64,000 nucleotides of DNA from Sphingomonas endophytica (GCF_014199415.1 NZ_JACIJN010000001.1:526641-590640), one strand, 5' to 3'; shown: positions 45,485 to 55,480, counted from the first letter of the stretch. The notes: generated by a model from the letters alone, not told the origin. Made by a program: numbers and translations.

Positions 45485-46369
45485 CTACCGCACCGCCATC
45501 CGCCGCGCGAAATACACGTCGACCGCACGCCGCACGCTCTCGGCGATCTTCTCGCGCCCCTCCTTGCTGTCGAGGAACGCCGCGTCCGACGCGGTCGAGA
45601 TATAGCCGGTCTCGAACAGGATCGACGGCATGTCCGGCGCCTTGAGCACCATCAGCGAGGCGGTGCGGTGGAAATTGCTCTTGATCGGGATCAGCGGTCG
45701 CGCCTCGCGCCCCAGCAGCCGCGCAAATCCGGCCGAGGCGTTCATCGTCTCGCGCTGCGTCAGGTCGATAAGAATCGACGAAACGTCGGGGTCGCGATCG
45801 AGCGTCACCCCCGCGATCACGTCGGCGCGATTCTCGCGCGCCGCCAGCCGCGCCGCCTCGCGATCCGACGCCACGTCGGACAGGGTATAGGCGGTCGCGC
45901 CGGTCGGCGTCCCGGTGCCGACGCTGTCGCAATGGACCGAGATGAACAGGTCGGCCTTCAGCCGCCGCGCGATCCCGAACCGCTCGCGCAGGATGATGAA
46001 GCGGTCGTCGTCGCGCGTCAGCGCCACGCGTACCCGCCCGCTGTCGACCAGCGCGTCACGGATCGCGCGCGCGATCTTCAGCGTCACGTCCTTTTCGCGC
46101 AGACCGGCGGCCGGGTTGATCGCGCCGGGATCGCCGCCGCCATGCCCGGCGTCGATCACCACCAGCGGGCGTCCCGCCGCGCCGGCGATCCGCGGCAACC
46201 GCACCCCGCGCGCCGGCGGCGGCACGCGCACCGTCACCTTGCGCGGAGTCGCCTCGCGATGCGACTTCCATGGCAGGAAGTCGAGCTGCGGCACCGGGTC
46301 GCCGCTCGCGGCCGGCGCGGCAAACACCAGCAGCGTCGCCGCGATCATCGCTCCCGTCCTGCCCGTCAT
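45485..46369 (-). CDS. N-acetylmuramoyl-L-alanine amidase
   Basis: 294 residues from ATG 46369, which follows an AAGGGG motif. Signal peptide (MTGRTGAMIAATLLVFAAPAASG) then an Amidase_3 domain: VVIDAGHGGGDPGA with the first zinc His, LREKDVTLKIARAI with the zinc Glu, ADLFISVHCDS with the second His and the catalytic Glu in ILFETGYIS. There is no AMIN domain. Cuts the peptide stem from glycan during cell separation. Confidence 0.93.
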   Translation of the reverse strand: MTGRTGAMIAATLLVFAAPAASGDPVPQLDFLPWKSHREATPRKVTVRVPPPARGVRLPRIAGAAGRPLVVIDAGHGGGDPGAINPAAGLREKDVTLKIARAIRDALVDSGRVRVALTRDDDRFIILRERFGIARRLKADLFISVHCDSVGTGTPTGATAYTLSDVASDREAARLAARENRADVIAGVTLDRDPDVSSILIDLTQRETMNASAGFARLLGREARPLIPIKSNFHRTASLMVLKAPDMPSILFETGYISTASDAAFLDSKEGREKIAESVRRAVDVYFARRMAVR

Positions 46370-46810
46370 CGCCCCTTTCCCGTCTTCGCGCGCCATCGTG
46401 ATCGTGGCGGTAGCCTGTCAGTGTTCCCGCGTGGTTAACGTGTTTGAATCATAAAAACGACCCGGTTGAAGCGGCGGCGAAGCGATGCTACGTGTCGCGA
46501 TGACCGGAAATGTTGCGCGAAGGTCGCGCGACGCCGCTTTCGGTGCCACCCCCCGCCCGGCGACGTGCCGGCCCCGGGGTCATCAGGTTGACGTTCGCAA
46601 TGCCGCATTCCGCCCGATCGCTGTTCCGCCCGGCCCGTGCCGGCGGCGGCACGATCGCGGACGGCCTTACCCGCTCGATGGAGCGGGCGGCAGGGCGAAC
46701 CGCAGCAGACATCATCATCATCCGCGCCGCCGACCCCATCGGGCGGTCGGCCGCGCCCTATCGTCGCGCCCCCTCCCCTTCGGCGGAGGGCGGCGCGTGG
46801 AGAGTTTTCA
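46370..46810 (+). promoter_or_regulatory. rne leader region with UUCG hairpin at the ribosome-binding site
   Basis: A 441-bp gap between the divergent amidase and rne. No gene seen. Right before the rne Shine-Dalgarno (TGGAGAG, 46798-46804) lies a strong hairpin: CGCGCC/GGCGCG (46765-46770 with 46792-46797) and CCCTCC/GGAGGG (46771-46776 with 46785-46790) with a C-TTCG-G loop. In E. coli the rne leader mediates autoregulation; a similar role is only inferred here. Confidence 0.5.
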
Positions 46811-49504
46811 ATGACCACGCGTATGCTGATCGACGCACGCCACCGGGAAGAAACCCGCGTGGCGGTCGTCAAGGGTAACCGGATCGAGGAATTCGATTTC
46901 GAGAGTGCCGAGCGCAAGCAGCTCAAGGGTAACATCTATCTCGCCAAGGTGACGCGCGTCGAGCCGTCGCTGCAGGCGGCGTTCGTCGATTACGGCGGCA
47001 ATCGCCACGGCTTCCTGGCGTTCAGCGAGATCCACCCGGATTATTACCAGATCCCCAAGGAGGATCGCGAGGCGCTGCTGCGCGAGGAGGCCGAGCACGC
47101 CGCCGAGGAAGCCGCGCTGCGCGCCGAGCAGGATGCGATCGATGACGGCGACTTCGCCGACGACGTCGAGGGCGACGATCACGACGACGCCGATCATGAC
47201 CATGACGAGCACGATCATGACGCGGAAGAGGGCGACGCCCCCGCCCCGCGCCGTCGCGGCCGCTCGGGAAGCAACGACGATCAGGTCGAGGCGCTGCGCC
47301 AGCGCCGCATGAACCTGCGCCGCCGCTACAAGATCCAGGACGTCATCCACCGCCGCCAGGTGCTGCTGGTGCAGGTCGTCAAGGAAGAGCGCGGCAACAA
47401 GGGCGCGGCGCTGACCACGTACCTGTCGCTCGCCGGTCGCTATTGCGTGCTGATGCCCAACACGTCGCACGGCGGCGGGATCAGCCGCAAGATCAGCAAC
47501 GCCGCCGATCGCAAGCGGCTCAAGACGATCATGGCCGATCTGGCGCTGCCGTCGTCGATGGGCTGCATCGTCCGCACCGCCGGGCTCCAGCGCACCAAGA
47601 CCGAGATCAAGCGCGACTTCGATTACCTCGCCCGGCTGTGGGACGAGATCCGCGAGAAGACGCTGACGTCGAGCGCGCCTGCGCTGGTCTATGGCGACAG
47701 CGACCTGATGAAGCGCGCGATCCGCGACATCTACAACAAGGACATCGACGAGGTCATCGTCGAGGGCGACGACGGTTATCGTCAGGCGCGCGAATTCATG
47801 CGCCTGCTGATGCCGACGCACGCCAAGAAGGTGAAGCATTACAGCGATCCGGTGCCGCTCTATCAGCGCGCCGGCGTCGAGGATCAGCTCGCCGCGATGT
47901 ACCACCCGGTCGTCCAGCTCAAGTCGGGCGGCTATCTGGTCATCAACCCGACCGAGGCCTTGGTGTCGATCGACATCAACTCCGGCCGCTCGACCCGCGA
48001 GCACAATATCGAGCAGACCGCCACCGCGACCAATCTCGAAGCCGCGCAGGAGATCGCGCGTCAGCTTCGCCTGCGCGACATGGCCGGGCTGATCGTCATC
48101 GACTTCATCGACATGGATAACGGATCGAACGTCCGTAAGGTCGAGAAGGCGATGAAGGAGGCGCTCAAGAACGATCGCGCGCGCATCCAGGTCGGCCGCA
48201 TCTCGGGCTTCGGCCTGATGGAGATGAGCCGCCAGCGGCTGCGCACCGGCGTGCTCGAAGCCTCCACCCGCCCCTGCCCGCATTGCGAAGGCACCGGCTT
48301 CGTCCGCACCGCCTCGTCGTCGGGCCTATCGGCGCTGCGGCTACTCGAGGATGAGGCGGCACGCGGGCGCGGCTCGGTGCTGACGCTGCGCTGCAGCCAG
48401 GAAGCGGCCTTCTACGTGCTCAATCGCAAGCGCGCCGACATCGCCGAGATCGAGGATCGCTACGGCGTCACCGTCGAGATCATCCCCGATGGCGAGGAGG
48501 AAGGCGCGCGCATGTCGGTCGAGGCGAGCGGTCCGCCGCCCGCGCACCCGCCGAAGTTCGATCGCCCGATCGTCGAGGAAGCCGAGGACGATCTGGTCGA
48601 GGACGAGATCGACGAGGAGGAAGAGGCCGAGGACGAGGACACCGTCGAGCAGGTCGCCGCGCCGGAAGGCGAAGGCGGACGCGGCGGGCGTCGTCGCCGT
48701 CGTCGCCGCGGGCGTCGCGGTCGCGACCGGGTCGAGGGTGAGGAGCAGGCCGGAGAGGCCGGCGAGGAAGAGGCTGACGAGGCTGAGGCGGTCGACGCCG
48801 AGCCGGAAATCGCGGTCGATGCCGACGCCAGCGAGGACGCCGAGCGCGAGGGCGGTCGCCGCCGTCGTCGCGGGCGTCGCGGTCGCCGTCGCGACGGCGA
48901 GCGCGGAGGCGAGCGCGGAGGCGAGCGCGGAGGCGAGCCGGCCGCCGAGCCGGTGACGGAGAATGAGGTCGAGGTCGTCGAGGACGCCGCGATCGAGCCC
49001 GAGCCGGTCGTCGCCGACGCGGTCGCCGAGGAAGCGCCGGTGGTCGAAGAACCTGCCGCCCCCAAGACGCGCCGCCGTCCGCGCGCGCGGGTCGCCGCCG
49101 AGCCGACGCCCGCCCCGGCGCCCAAGCGGGGTCGCAAGGCGGCAGCCGCCCCGGCTGCCGAGCCTGCGCCGGAGCCGGTCGCCGCGGTGGAGCCGGTCGC
49201 CGAGGAAGCGCCCGCCAAGCCGAAGCGCACGCGTCGCAAGAAGGTCGCCGAGCCGGTGGTCGAGGCGGGCGACGTCGGTCCGGTCAACGACGGGCTCCCC
49301 GCGCCCGAGCCGGTCGCCGAGGAAGCCCCCGCCAAGCCGAAGCGCACCCGCCGCAAGAAGGTCGCCGAGGAGGCCGCGCCCGAGCCGGTCGCCGCGGAGG
49401 AGCCGACGGCGGACGAAGCACCCGCGACCGACGACCCGGCCGCCGATGCCGAACAGACCGCCGCGCCGCGCCGCGGCTGGTGGCAGCGCACGTTCGGCGC
49501 GTGA
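46811..49504 (+). CDS. rne: Ribonuclease E/G
   Basis: 897 residues. Main endonuclease of mRNA decay and rRNA processing and scaffold of the degradosome. N-terminal S1 domain (about 35-210) interrupted at 93-165 by a very acidic His/Asp-rich insertion; then RNase H-like and DNase I-like catalytic domain with SIDINSGRSTRE, DLMKRAIRDIYN, IVIDFIDMD, and the zinc-link CPHC near residues 489-492. The last 340 residues are a disordered scaffold with Arg-rich RRRRRRGRRGRDR runs, a GERGGERGGERGG repeat and twice the block AEEAPAKPKRTRRKKVAE. ATG 46811 fits the conserved MTTRMLIDARH start. Confidence 0.96.
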   Translation: MTTRMLIDARHREETRVAVVKGNRIEEFDFESAERKQLKGNIYLAKVTRVEPSLQAAFVDYGGNRHGFLAFSEIHPDYYQIPKEDREALLREEAEHAAEEAALRAEQDAIDDGDFADDVEGDDHDDADHDHDEHDHDAEEGDAPAPRRRGRSGSNDDQVEALRQRRMNLRRRYKIQDVIHRRQVLLVQVVKEERGNKGAALTTYLSLAGRYCVLMPNTSHGGGISRKISNAADRKRLKTIMADLALPSSMGCIVRTAGLQRTKTEIKRDFDYLARLWDEIREKTLTSSAPALVYGDSDLMKRAIRDIYNKDIDEVIVEGDDGYRQAREFMRLLMPTHAKKVKHYSDPVPLYQRAGVEDQLAAMYHPVVQLKSGGYLVINPTEALVSIDINSGRSTREHNIEQTATATNLEAAQEIARQLRLRDMAGLIVIDFIDMDNGSNVRKVEKAMKEALKNDRARIQVGRISGFGLMEMSRQRLRTGVLEASTRPCPHCEGTGFVRTASSSGLSALRLLEDEAARGRGSVLTLRCSQEAAFYVLNRKRADIAEIEDRYGVTVEIIPDGEEEGARMSVEASGPPPAHPPKFDRPIVEEAEDDLVEDEIDEEEEAEDEDTVEQVAAPEGEGGRGGRRRRRRRGRRGRDRVEGEEQAGEAGEEEADEAEAVDAEPEIAVDADASEDAEREGGRRRRRGRRGRRRDGERGGERGGERGGEPAAEPVTENEVEVVEDAAIEPEPVVADAVAEEAPVVEEPAAPKTRRRPRARVAAEPTPAPAPKRGRKAAAAPAAEPAPEPVAAVEPVAEEAPAKPKRTRRKKVAEPVVEAGDVGPVNDGLPAPEPVAEEAPAKPKRTRRKKVAEEAAPEPVAAEEPTADEAPATDDPAADAEQTAAPRRGWWQRTFGA

Positions 49505-49510
49505 CGCGAT

Positions 49511-49559
49511 CGGCCGGGCTTCAGCGGCGGTTCAGTCGAACCGCCGCACAGCCCGGCCG
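49511..49559 (+). terminator. Two-tier hairpin after rne
   Basis: Outer 10-bp stem CGGCCGGGCT / AGCCCGGCCG and inner 10-bp stem GCGGCGGTTC / GAACCGCCGC separated by a small internal loop, 4-base apical loop. No U-tract. It starts 7 bp after the stop codon. Confidence 0.65.
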
Positions 49560-49586
49560 ATGACATGCATTCGCCTGCACCTCCAT

Positions 49587-49664
49587 CGTCATTGCGAGCG
49601 TAGCGAAGCAATCCAGGGCGTCCTGATCCGTCCCTTGATTGCGTCGCTATGCTCGCGATGACGG
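49587..49664. repeat. Dispersed palindromic repeat, family B
   Basis: cgtcattgcgagcgtagcgaagcaatccag ... tgattgcgtcgctatgctcgcgatgacgg. The rest of the 389-bp gap up to 49893 holds no evident gene. Confidence 0.85.
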
Positions 49665-49893
49665 AGGGACGCTCCCGGCCGATGTCCTCGCGCGCCAGGG
49701 CTCGCCGCATGCGTCGCCCTATTCCCGCCTCGACGACCGTCGCTCTGGAAGCGCCCCACTCCTCTCCGTCCGTGCCGGGCTTGTCAAAGCACGTATCCCC
49801 GAACGCACCCCACCCGGTCGACAGCCCTGCCGCGCTCCCCACCGTCGTTGCGAGGGGTTCCGGCCCCGGTCGTCATGCCCTAAGACCCACCCC

Positions 49894-51243
49894 ATGCGCC
49901 GCCTGATCGCCGCCGTCGCCACCACCGTCCTGCTCCTCGCGCAGCCCGCGCAGGCGCAGTCGCTGCTGCGCGATGCCGAGACCGAGTCCTTGCTCAAGGA
50001 CATGTCCGCGCCGCTCGTCACCGCCGCCGGGCTTCGTCCCGCCGACGTGTCGTTCGCGCTGGTCAACGACGATTCGATCAACGCCTTCGTCGCGGGCGGG
50101 CAGACCGTCTACATCCACACCGGGCTGCTCCAGCAGGCCGACAGCGCCAATCAGGTGCAGGGCGTGATCGCGCACGAACTCGGCCATATCGCCGACGGCC
50201 ATGTCATCACCGGCGCGCAGGCGCAGAAGCCGGCGATGGGCGTGTATCTGCTCTCGATGGTGCTCGGGCTTGCGGCGATGGCGGCGGGCGGCGGCGAGGC
50301 CGGCGCGGGCATCCTCGCCGCCGGGCAGCAGGTGGCGATGGGCAAGTATCTCGCCTTCAGCCGCGTCCAGGAATCGACCGCCGATGCCTCGGCGGTGCGC
50401 TATCTCGACACCGCCGGGATCACCGGCAAGGGGATGCTGGAGTTCTTCAAGAAGCTGCAACAGCAGGAATATCGCTACGGCACGAAGAACATCGATCCGT
50501 TCATGCAGTCGCACCCGCTGTCCGGCACGCGCGTCCAGACGCTGACCGCCGACCTGCAAGCGTCGAAAGCATGGAGCAAGCCGGCCAACAGCGCGCTACA
50601 GGAGCGCTTCCTACGCGTCCGCGCCAAGCTCGACGGTTATTTGATGCCGCCCCCGCAGGCACTCCAGAAATATCCCGACAGCGACCAGACCATCTACGCG
50701 CATTACGCGCGCGCCTATGCCTATCACCGCGCCGGCTATCCCGAAAAGGCCGATGCCGAGGCCGAGGCGCTGGTCGCGAGCGAGCCCAACGATCCCTATT
50801 TTCAGGAGATCATGGGGCAGATCCTGCTCGAAGCCGGCAAGCCGAAGCTCGCGCTCGCCCCGCTCAAGCGCGCGACCGAAGGATCGCGTAGCAACCCCTT
50901 GATCGCCACCACTTACGGCCATGCGCTGATCGCGACCGAGGACCCGACGCATTACGACGAGGCGAAGCGCGTGTTGCGCACCGCCGTGGCGCGCGACGAC
51001 GAAAATCCGTTCGCTTGGTTCCAGCTCGGCACCGTCTACGAACTGACCGGCGACGAAGCGCGCGCCGCGCTCGCCAGCGCCGAGCGCGCCAGCATGATGG
51101 GCGACGATCGCACCGCCGCCGACCGCGCCCGCTATGCGATGGCGGGCATCCCCAAGAACACCCCCGACTGGATCCGTGCGCAGGACATTGCGATGACCGC
51201 GCAGAATGCCGTCGACAAGAACGGAAAGAAGCGTCGGCGTTGA
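49894..51243 (+). CDS. M48 metalloprotease with TPR-type C-terminus (BepA-like)
   Basis: 449 residues. Signal peptide to about residue 22; zinc protease motif HELGH at 94-98 (GVIAHELGHIADGH), followed by the third-ligand Glu in SRVQESTADASAVRYL; TPR-like helical repeats from about 265 (YAHYARAYAYHRAGYPEKADAEAEALVASEPNDPYFQEIMGQILLEAG). Same architecture as E. coli BepA, which assists and degrades outer-membrane proteins such as LptD. The next gene starts 8 bp after its stop. Confidence 0.9.
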   Translation: MRRLIAAVATTVLLLAQPAQAQSLLRDAETESLLKDMSAPLVTAAGLRPADVSFALVNDDSINAFVAGGQTVYIHTGLLQQADSANQVQGVIAHELGHIADGHVITGAQAQKPAMGVYLLSMVLGLAAMAAGGGEAGAGILAAGQQVAMGKYLAFSRVQESTADASAVRYLDTAGITGKGMLEFFKKLQQQEYRYGTKNIDPFMQSHPLSGTRVQTLTADLQASKAWSKPANSALQERFLRVRAKLDGYLMPPPQALQKYPDSDQTIYAHYARAYAYHRAGYPEKADAEAEALVASEPNDPYFQEIMGQILLEAGKPKLALAPLKRATEGSRSNPLIATTYGHALIATEDPTHYDEAKRVLRTAVARDDENPFAWFQLGTVYELTGDEARAALASAERASMMGDDRTAADRARYAMAGIPKNTPDWIRAQDIAMTAQNAVDKNGKKRRR

Positions 51244-51251
51244 ACAGGTTG

Positions 51252-51950
51252 ATGGTGTTGGGGCTGGTGGCGATCGGACTGTTGTTCGGCGCCGGCGGCA
51301 TGTGGCTCGCGGACCGCGCGGCGCCGGTCGGCGCGGCGGACGAGGCGCGCATCGGTCGCGTCGTGCGCGAATATGTCCTCGCGCATCCCGAATTGATCCC
51401 GGAGGCGATCGAACGCCTGCAACAGCGCGACGCGACCCGCGCGATCGCTGCTAATCGGGGCGCAATCGAGACGCCTTATGGCGACGCGTGGATCGGCAAC
51501 CCGAATGCCGACGTCACGTTGGTTGAATATTACGACTATAATTGCGGCTTCTGTCGCGCCAGCCTGCCGGTGATCGAGAAATTGGTCGCGACCGACAAGA
51601 ACCTGCGCGTCGTCTTCAAGGAATTGCCGGTGCTCGCCGAGAGCAGCCGCACCGCCGCGCGGGCCTCGCTCGCCGCCGCGGCGCAGGGCAAGTTCAAGCC
51701 GTTCCACGACGCGCTCTATGCCGCCGGTCAGGTCAGCGACGCGACGATCGCGCAGGCCGCGCGCGCCAGCGGGGTCGATCTGGCCAAGCTACCCGCCGAC
51801 GTCGACGACACGCTGCGCGCCAATCTCGAACTCGCGCAGAAGCTCGGGATCAACGGCACGCCGGCGTGGGTGGTCGGCGATCAGCTGCTCAGCGGCGCGC
51901 TCCCGCTCGATCGCTTGCAGGAGGCGGTGGCGAGGGCACGCGCGTCCTAA
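51252..51950 (+). CDS. DsbA-family thioredoxin-fold protein
   Basis: 232 residues with an N-terminal membrane anchor (MVLGLVAIGLLFGAGGMWLA), a helical prodomain and a thioredoxin fold with CGFC active site (Cys98, Cys101) and the cis-proline region GINGTPAWVVG. Periplasmic thiol oxidoreductase of the DsbA/ScsC-like kind. ATG 51252 was chosen; a TTG at 51240 would overlap the M48 stop by 4 bp and is possible. Co-transcribed with the protease gene. Confidence 0.88.
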   Translation: MVLGLVAIGLLFGAGGMWLADRAAPVGAADEARIGRVVREYVLAHPELIPEAIERLQQRDATRAIAANRGAIETPYGDAWIGNPNADVTLVEYYDYNCGFCRASLPVIEKLVATDKNLRVVFKELPVLAESSRTAARASLAAAAQGKFKPFHDALYAAGQVSDATIAQAARASGVDLAKLPADVDDTLRANLELAQKLGINGTPAWVVGDQLLSGALPLDRLQEAVARARAS

Positions 51951-51952
51951 AG

Positions 51953-51977
51953 GCTGATCCAGCAAAGCTGGGTCAGC
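51953..51977 (+). terminator. Hairpin just after the DsbA-like gene
   Basis: An 11-bp stem GCTGATCCAGC / GCTGGGTCAGC (one GU) with loop AAA, 2 bp after the stop. No U-tract. Confidence 0.45.
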
Positions 51978-52055
51978 AGCGGCACCGGCCGCTCCCACGT
52001 AAGTGGGTTACACTCCAGGTCCGGCCCGCCTCGCATGGCGATGCCGTCCCCGGCA

Positions 52056-52084
52056 GGTCACTCGCCCGCACGGGGCGAGTGACC
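52056..52084 (-). terminator. Hairpin terminator of the PEP-CTERM gene
   Basis: Perfect 12-bp stem GGTCACTCGCCC / GGGCGAGTGACC with a 5-base loop, 8 bp beyond the leftward gene's stop codon. May serve both convergent genes. Confidence 0.65.
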
Positions 52085-52092
52085 GCCGCAGA

Positions 52093-52866
52093 TCAGCCCA
52101 GCGCCACGCGCGCCCGGGTCCGACGGCGACAGGCCGCACCGACCACGCCGAAGCCGAGCATCATCATCATCCACGTCCCCGGTTCCGGCACGGCGCCGGT
52201 CGCCTTGAGATCGAAGTTGTAGGTCGTGCTGCCGGCGCGCGTCGTCAGCGTCACATTGTCGGCAAAGGCGTGATAGCCTTTCCCCAGCCCGCTGCCGACC
52301 CCCACCGACATGCCCAGCACCCGCGCGCCGGTCAGCTGCGACGCCCAGGTCGCGACCGTCTTGCCGTCATTCTCGTTGCCGCCGGTGATGTAGAATTTGT
52401 CGTCGGCGGTCGTGCTGTACCAGGTGTCGCGCGACGTGTTGCCATAGGTGCCGTTATACGCACCTTCCCAGATCAGCTCCTTGCGCGTGCTGCCGTCGAG
52501 GATCAGCAACCGCAGCGCCGGCGTGTAATCGGCATTGTACGGGTTGGTCGAATCCGCCGCGATCCGCCAGTCGAACGTCAATGAGCTGACGTCAGCCAGC
52601 GCACCGAGGTCGGTACGACCGAAAGTGTACTGGATGCCGAGCTGGGTGCGCGTGCGGTCACCGCGCATTTCCAGCGAGCCGTTCCCGTTGTACGCGACAG
52701 TACCCGTCACCGCGGCGCTGCTGCCGGCATTGTTTTCGCCGGGATAGGTCCCCCACGACGTCTTGGTCGGCGCGCCGGCGACATTCGACACGATGACGGT
52801 GGCGGCCGAAGCCGGCGTCGCCGCGACGACCAAAGCCGCCGCGCTCAGGCTGTAAAGCGCTTTCAT
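52093..52866 (-). CDS. PEP-CTERM sorted exported protein
   Basis: 257 residues. Signal peptide MKALYSLSAAALVVAATPASA; beta-rich mature part with Asn/Thr/Gly-rich segments; C-terminal sorting tail AVPEPGTWMMMMLGFGVVGAACRRR, i.e. PEP motif, hydrophobic helix and Arg cluster, in the PEPxxW form common in sphingomonads. Substrate of an exosortase encoded elsewhere. ATG 52866 has GGAGGAAAT immediately upstream. Confidence 0.9.
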   Translation of the reverse strand: MKALYSLSAAALVVAATPASAATVIVSNVAGAPTKTSWGTYPGENNAGSSAAVTGTVAYNGNGSLEMRGDRTRTQLGIQYTFGRTDLGALADVSSLTFDWRIAADSTNPYNADYTPALRLLILDGSTRKELIWEGAYNGTYGNTSRDTWYSTTADDKFYITGGNENDGKTVATWASQLTGARVLGMSVGVGSGLGKGYHAFADNVTLTTRAGSTTYNFDLKATGAVPEPGTWMMMMLGFGVVGAACRRRTRARVALG

Positions 52867-53107
52867 ATTTCCTCCCCATTCCGACAATTCAGTCGGTACA
52901 ATGGGTTAGACGCAGGTCGCGGCGGGACGCCAAGCGTGATCGTTGCCAGCGCGCCCCAGAATGGTACAGATGGCCGACCGTGGTTAACTTCAAACGATTT
53001 CAGGGTTCGTCGTCGCGACAGGTCCTTGAACGTGGCGCGTTCAATCGCTTGTTGCGGAACGATCATCCTTCGCCAGCGTAACGGATCTTCTTTGTTCAGG
53101 GGGCGGA

Positions 53108-54037
53108 ATGCCGGAGCCGATTCTTACTGTTTCGGGCGTATCGAAGACCTATCGCAACGGTCCGACCGCGCTCGGCACGGTCGACCTGACCGTCAATCGC
53201 GGCGAGATCTTCGCGCTGCTCGGCCCGAATGGCGCGGGCAAGACGACGCTCATCAGCATCATCTGCGGGATCGTCACCGCCAGCGCTGGCACCGTCACCG
53301 TTGCCGGGCATGACGTGACCCGCGACTACAAGGCCGCGCGCCGCGCGATCGGGCTGGTGCCGCAGGAGCTGGCGACTGACCAGTTCGAGAGCGTGCTCGC
53401 CACCGTCACCTTCTCGCGCCGCTTGTTCGGCCGCTCGGGTCATTCCGCCTATATCGAGCAGGTGCTCCGCGACCTGTCGCTGTGGGAAAAGCGCCACGCC
53501 AAGATCAAGGATCTGTCGGGCGGGATGAAGCGCCGCGTGCTGATCGCCAAGGCGCTGGCGCACGAGCCGCAGATCCTGTTCCTCGACGAACCGACCGCCG
53601 GGGTCGACGTCGCGTTGCGCCGCGACATGTGGAAGCTGGTCCACCGGCTGCGCGAGCAGGGCGCGACGATCATCCTCACCACCCATTATATCGAGGAGGC
53701 CGAGGAGATGGCCGACCGCGTCGGCGTCATCACCGGCGGCAAGCTGCTGCTGGTCGAGGAGAAGAATGCGTTGATGGCCAAGCTCGGCAAGCGGCAGATG
53801 GACCTGACCCTGGTCGAGCCGCTCGCGGCGATCCCCGCCGGGCTGGGGGACTGGTCGCTGTCGCTGGAGGATGAAGGACACACGTTGCGCTACGTCTTCG
53901 ATGCCAAGGCCGAGGATACCGGGATCCCGCGGCTGCTCGAACGGCTCGCGCAGGAGCAGATCGCCTTTCGCGATCTCGAGACCCGCAAGTCGAGCCTCGA
54001 AGACATCTTCGTCGATCTGGTGGGAGCGCGCGCATGA
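53108..54037 (+). CDS. ABC transporter ATP-binding protein (ABC-2 type)
   Basis: 309 residues. Walker [10 protein letters not shown], signature LSGGMKRR, Walker [13 protein letters not shown] and the switch His in ILTTHY are intact. A C-terminal extension of about 90 residues follows the ATPase domain as in YadG/DrrA-like exporters. Good GGGGG motif before ATG 53108. Overlaps the permease gene by 4 bp. Confidence 0.93.
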   Translation: MPEPILTVSGVSKTYRNGPTALGTVDLTVNRGEIFALLGPNGAGKTTLISIICGIVTASAGTVTVAGHDVTRDYKAARRAIGLVPQELATDQFESVLATVTFSRRLFGRSGHSAYIEQVLRDLSLWEKRHAKIKDLSGGMKRRVLIAKALAHEPQILFLDEPTAGVDVALRRDMWKLVHRLREQGATIILTTHYIEEAEEMADRVGVITGGKLLLVEEKNALMAKLGKRQMDLTLVEPLAAIPAGLGDWSLSLEDEGHTLRYVFDAKAEDTGIPRLLERLAQEQIAFRDLETRKSSLEDIFVDLVGARA

Positions 54038-54795
54038 ACCTGCATGGGATCTGGGCGATCTATCGCTTCGAGATGGCACGCTTCGGGCGGACGATCTGGA
54101 CCAGCCTCGCGACGCCGGTCATCACCACCACGCTCTATTTCATCGTGTTCGGCGCAGCGATCGGCTCGCAGATGCGCGGCGTCGACGGCGTCAGCTATGG
54201 CGCGTTCATCGTGCCCGGCCTGATGCTGCTGACGATCTTCTCGGAGAGCATCTTCAACGCCAGCCTCGGCATCTACATGCCGAAGTTCACCGGCACGATC
54301 TACGAACTGCTGTCCGCGCCGCTGTCGCCGGTCGAGACGGTGCTCGGCTATGTCGGGGCGGCGGCGACCAAGTCGATGGTGATCGCGATGGTGATCTTCG
54401 CCACCGCGCATCTGTTCGTCGACCTGCACGTCGCGCATCCCATGCTGATGCTGCTCTACCTGCTGCTGGTCACGGCGAGTTTCGCGCTGTTCGGCTTCTG
54501 CCTCGGCATCTGGGCGAACGGCTTCGAGCAGTTGCAGGTGATCCCGCTGCTCGTCGTCACCCCGCTGACTTTCCTCGGCGGCGCCTTCTACTCGCTCGAC
54601 GTGCTGCCCGAGCCGTGGCGGACGGTGACCTTGTTCAACCCGGTAGCCTATCTCATCAACGGCTTCCGCTGGACGTTCTTCGGGCAGAGCGACGTGTCGT
54701 TCGCGACGTGCGTCGCGGTGACACTGGGCTTCGCCGCATTGTGCCTCGCGGCGGTGGTGACGATCTTCCGCACCGGCTGGCGGCTGAAGAGCTGA
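54034..54795 (+). CDS. ABC-2 type transporter permease
   Basis: 253 residues, six membrane helices, with the ABC-2 family phrases [34 protein letters not shown] and the loop [36 protein letters not shown]. Closely resembles YadH. It forms the exporter with the preceding ATPase; the substrate is not known. Confidence 0.93.
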   Translation: MNLHGIWAIYRFEMARFGRTIWTSLATPVITTTLYFIVFGAAIGSQMRGVDGVSYGAFIVPGLMLLTIFSESIFNASLGIYMPKFTGTIYELLSAPLSPVETVLGYVGAAATKSMVIAMVIFATAHLFVDLHVAHPMLMLLYLLLVTASFALFGFCLGIWANGFEQLQVIPLLVVTPLTFLGGAFYSLDVLPEPWRTVTLFNPVAYLINGFRWTFFGQSDVSFATCVAVTLGFAALCLAAVVTIFRTGWRLKS

Positions 54796-54855
54796 CCGCT
54801 CCCGCCCCGGACGTGATCCGCGGCGTCGCTTTCTATGACTGAAGCAACTAGCGGC

Positions 54856-54876
54856 GCCCCGGATCAAGTCCGGGGC
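54856..54876. repeat. Dispersed palindrome, family E
   Basis: gccccggatcaagtccggggc, between convergent genes. Confidence 0.75.
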
Positions 54877-54990
54877 GACGGGTAGGGCTAATTTCGTCCC
54901 AGACGCGGCAGTTGCTGGCCACTGACACGGCAGAGGCCGCGAGATTTACCAAGTCGCTCCCTTTCGACCTGCCGGGGAAAGCCCGCCTCG

Positions 54991-55410
54991 TCAGTCGACG
55001 CGCAGCGTGTCGTACACCGTCACCTTGCGCCACAGCGGCTCGCAATCGGCGACGAACTGGCGGTGGATCGGATGGTCCTGATACGCCTTCTGGTCGGCGA
55101 CCGTGTCGAAGAACATCAACTCCGACACCTGATAGCTGCCGTCCACGACATCGCGCGCCTCGGTATCCGCCGGCACGCCGATGTGCAGCGCGCGGATCAC
55201 CGGGATCGCCGCCAGCGTGCGCAGCCCGGCGATCAGGCGGTCGCGATCGGCGGTCGACGTGGGGTTCTTCAGCCAGAAGAACACATGATGCACCACCTTG
55301 GCGGGCACCACCGCGGCGGCGGCCTGCGCCTCGCCGCCGGTCACCGCACTCGCGATCCCTGCCCCGCCGATTGCCATCATCGCCATCATCTCCCTGCGTC
55401 CTGCATCCAC
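54991..55410 (-). CDS. Dabb-family (stress-responsive alpha/beta barrel) protein with Tat-like signal
   Basis: 139 residues from GTG 55410. The N-terminus [29 protein letters not shown] has an RR motif and a hydrophobic stretch. The domain starts [32 protein letters not shown] and continues [25 protein letters not shown], typical of the dimeric Dabb fold. An AGGGAGACAGG stretch precedes the GTG. Function unknown for most members. Confidence 0.8.
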   Translation of the reverse strand: MDAGRREMMAMMAIGGAGIASAVTGGEAQAAAAVVPAKVVHHVFFWLKNPTSTADRDRLIAGLRTLAAIPVIRALHIGVPADTEARDVVDGSYQVSELMFFDTVADQKAYQDHPIHRQFVADCEPLWRKVTVYDTLRVD

Positions 55411-55480
55411 GACCTGTCTCCCTGACTCGCGGCCGGATGTGCCTTGCGCGGCAAGGACTTGCCAGCCCCAAATAGTCGTA

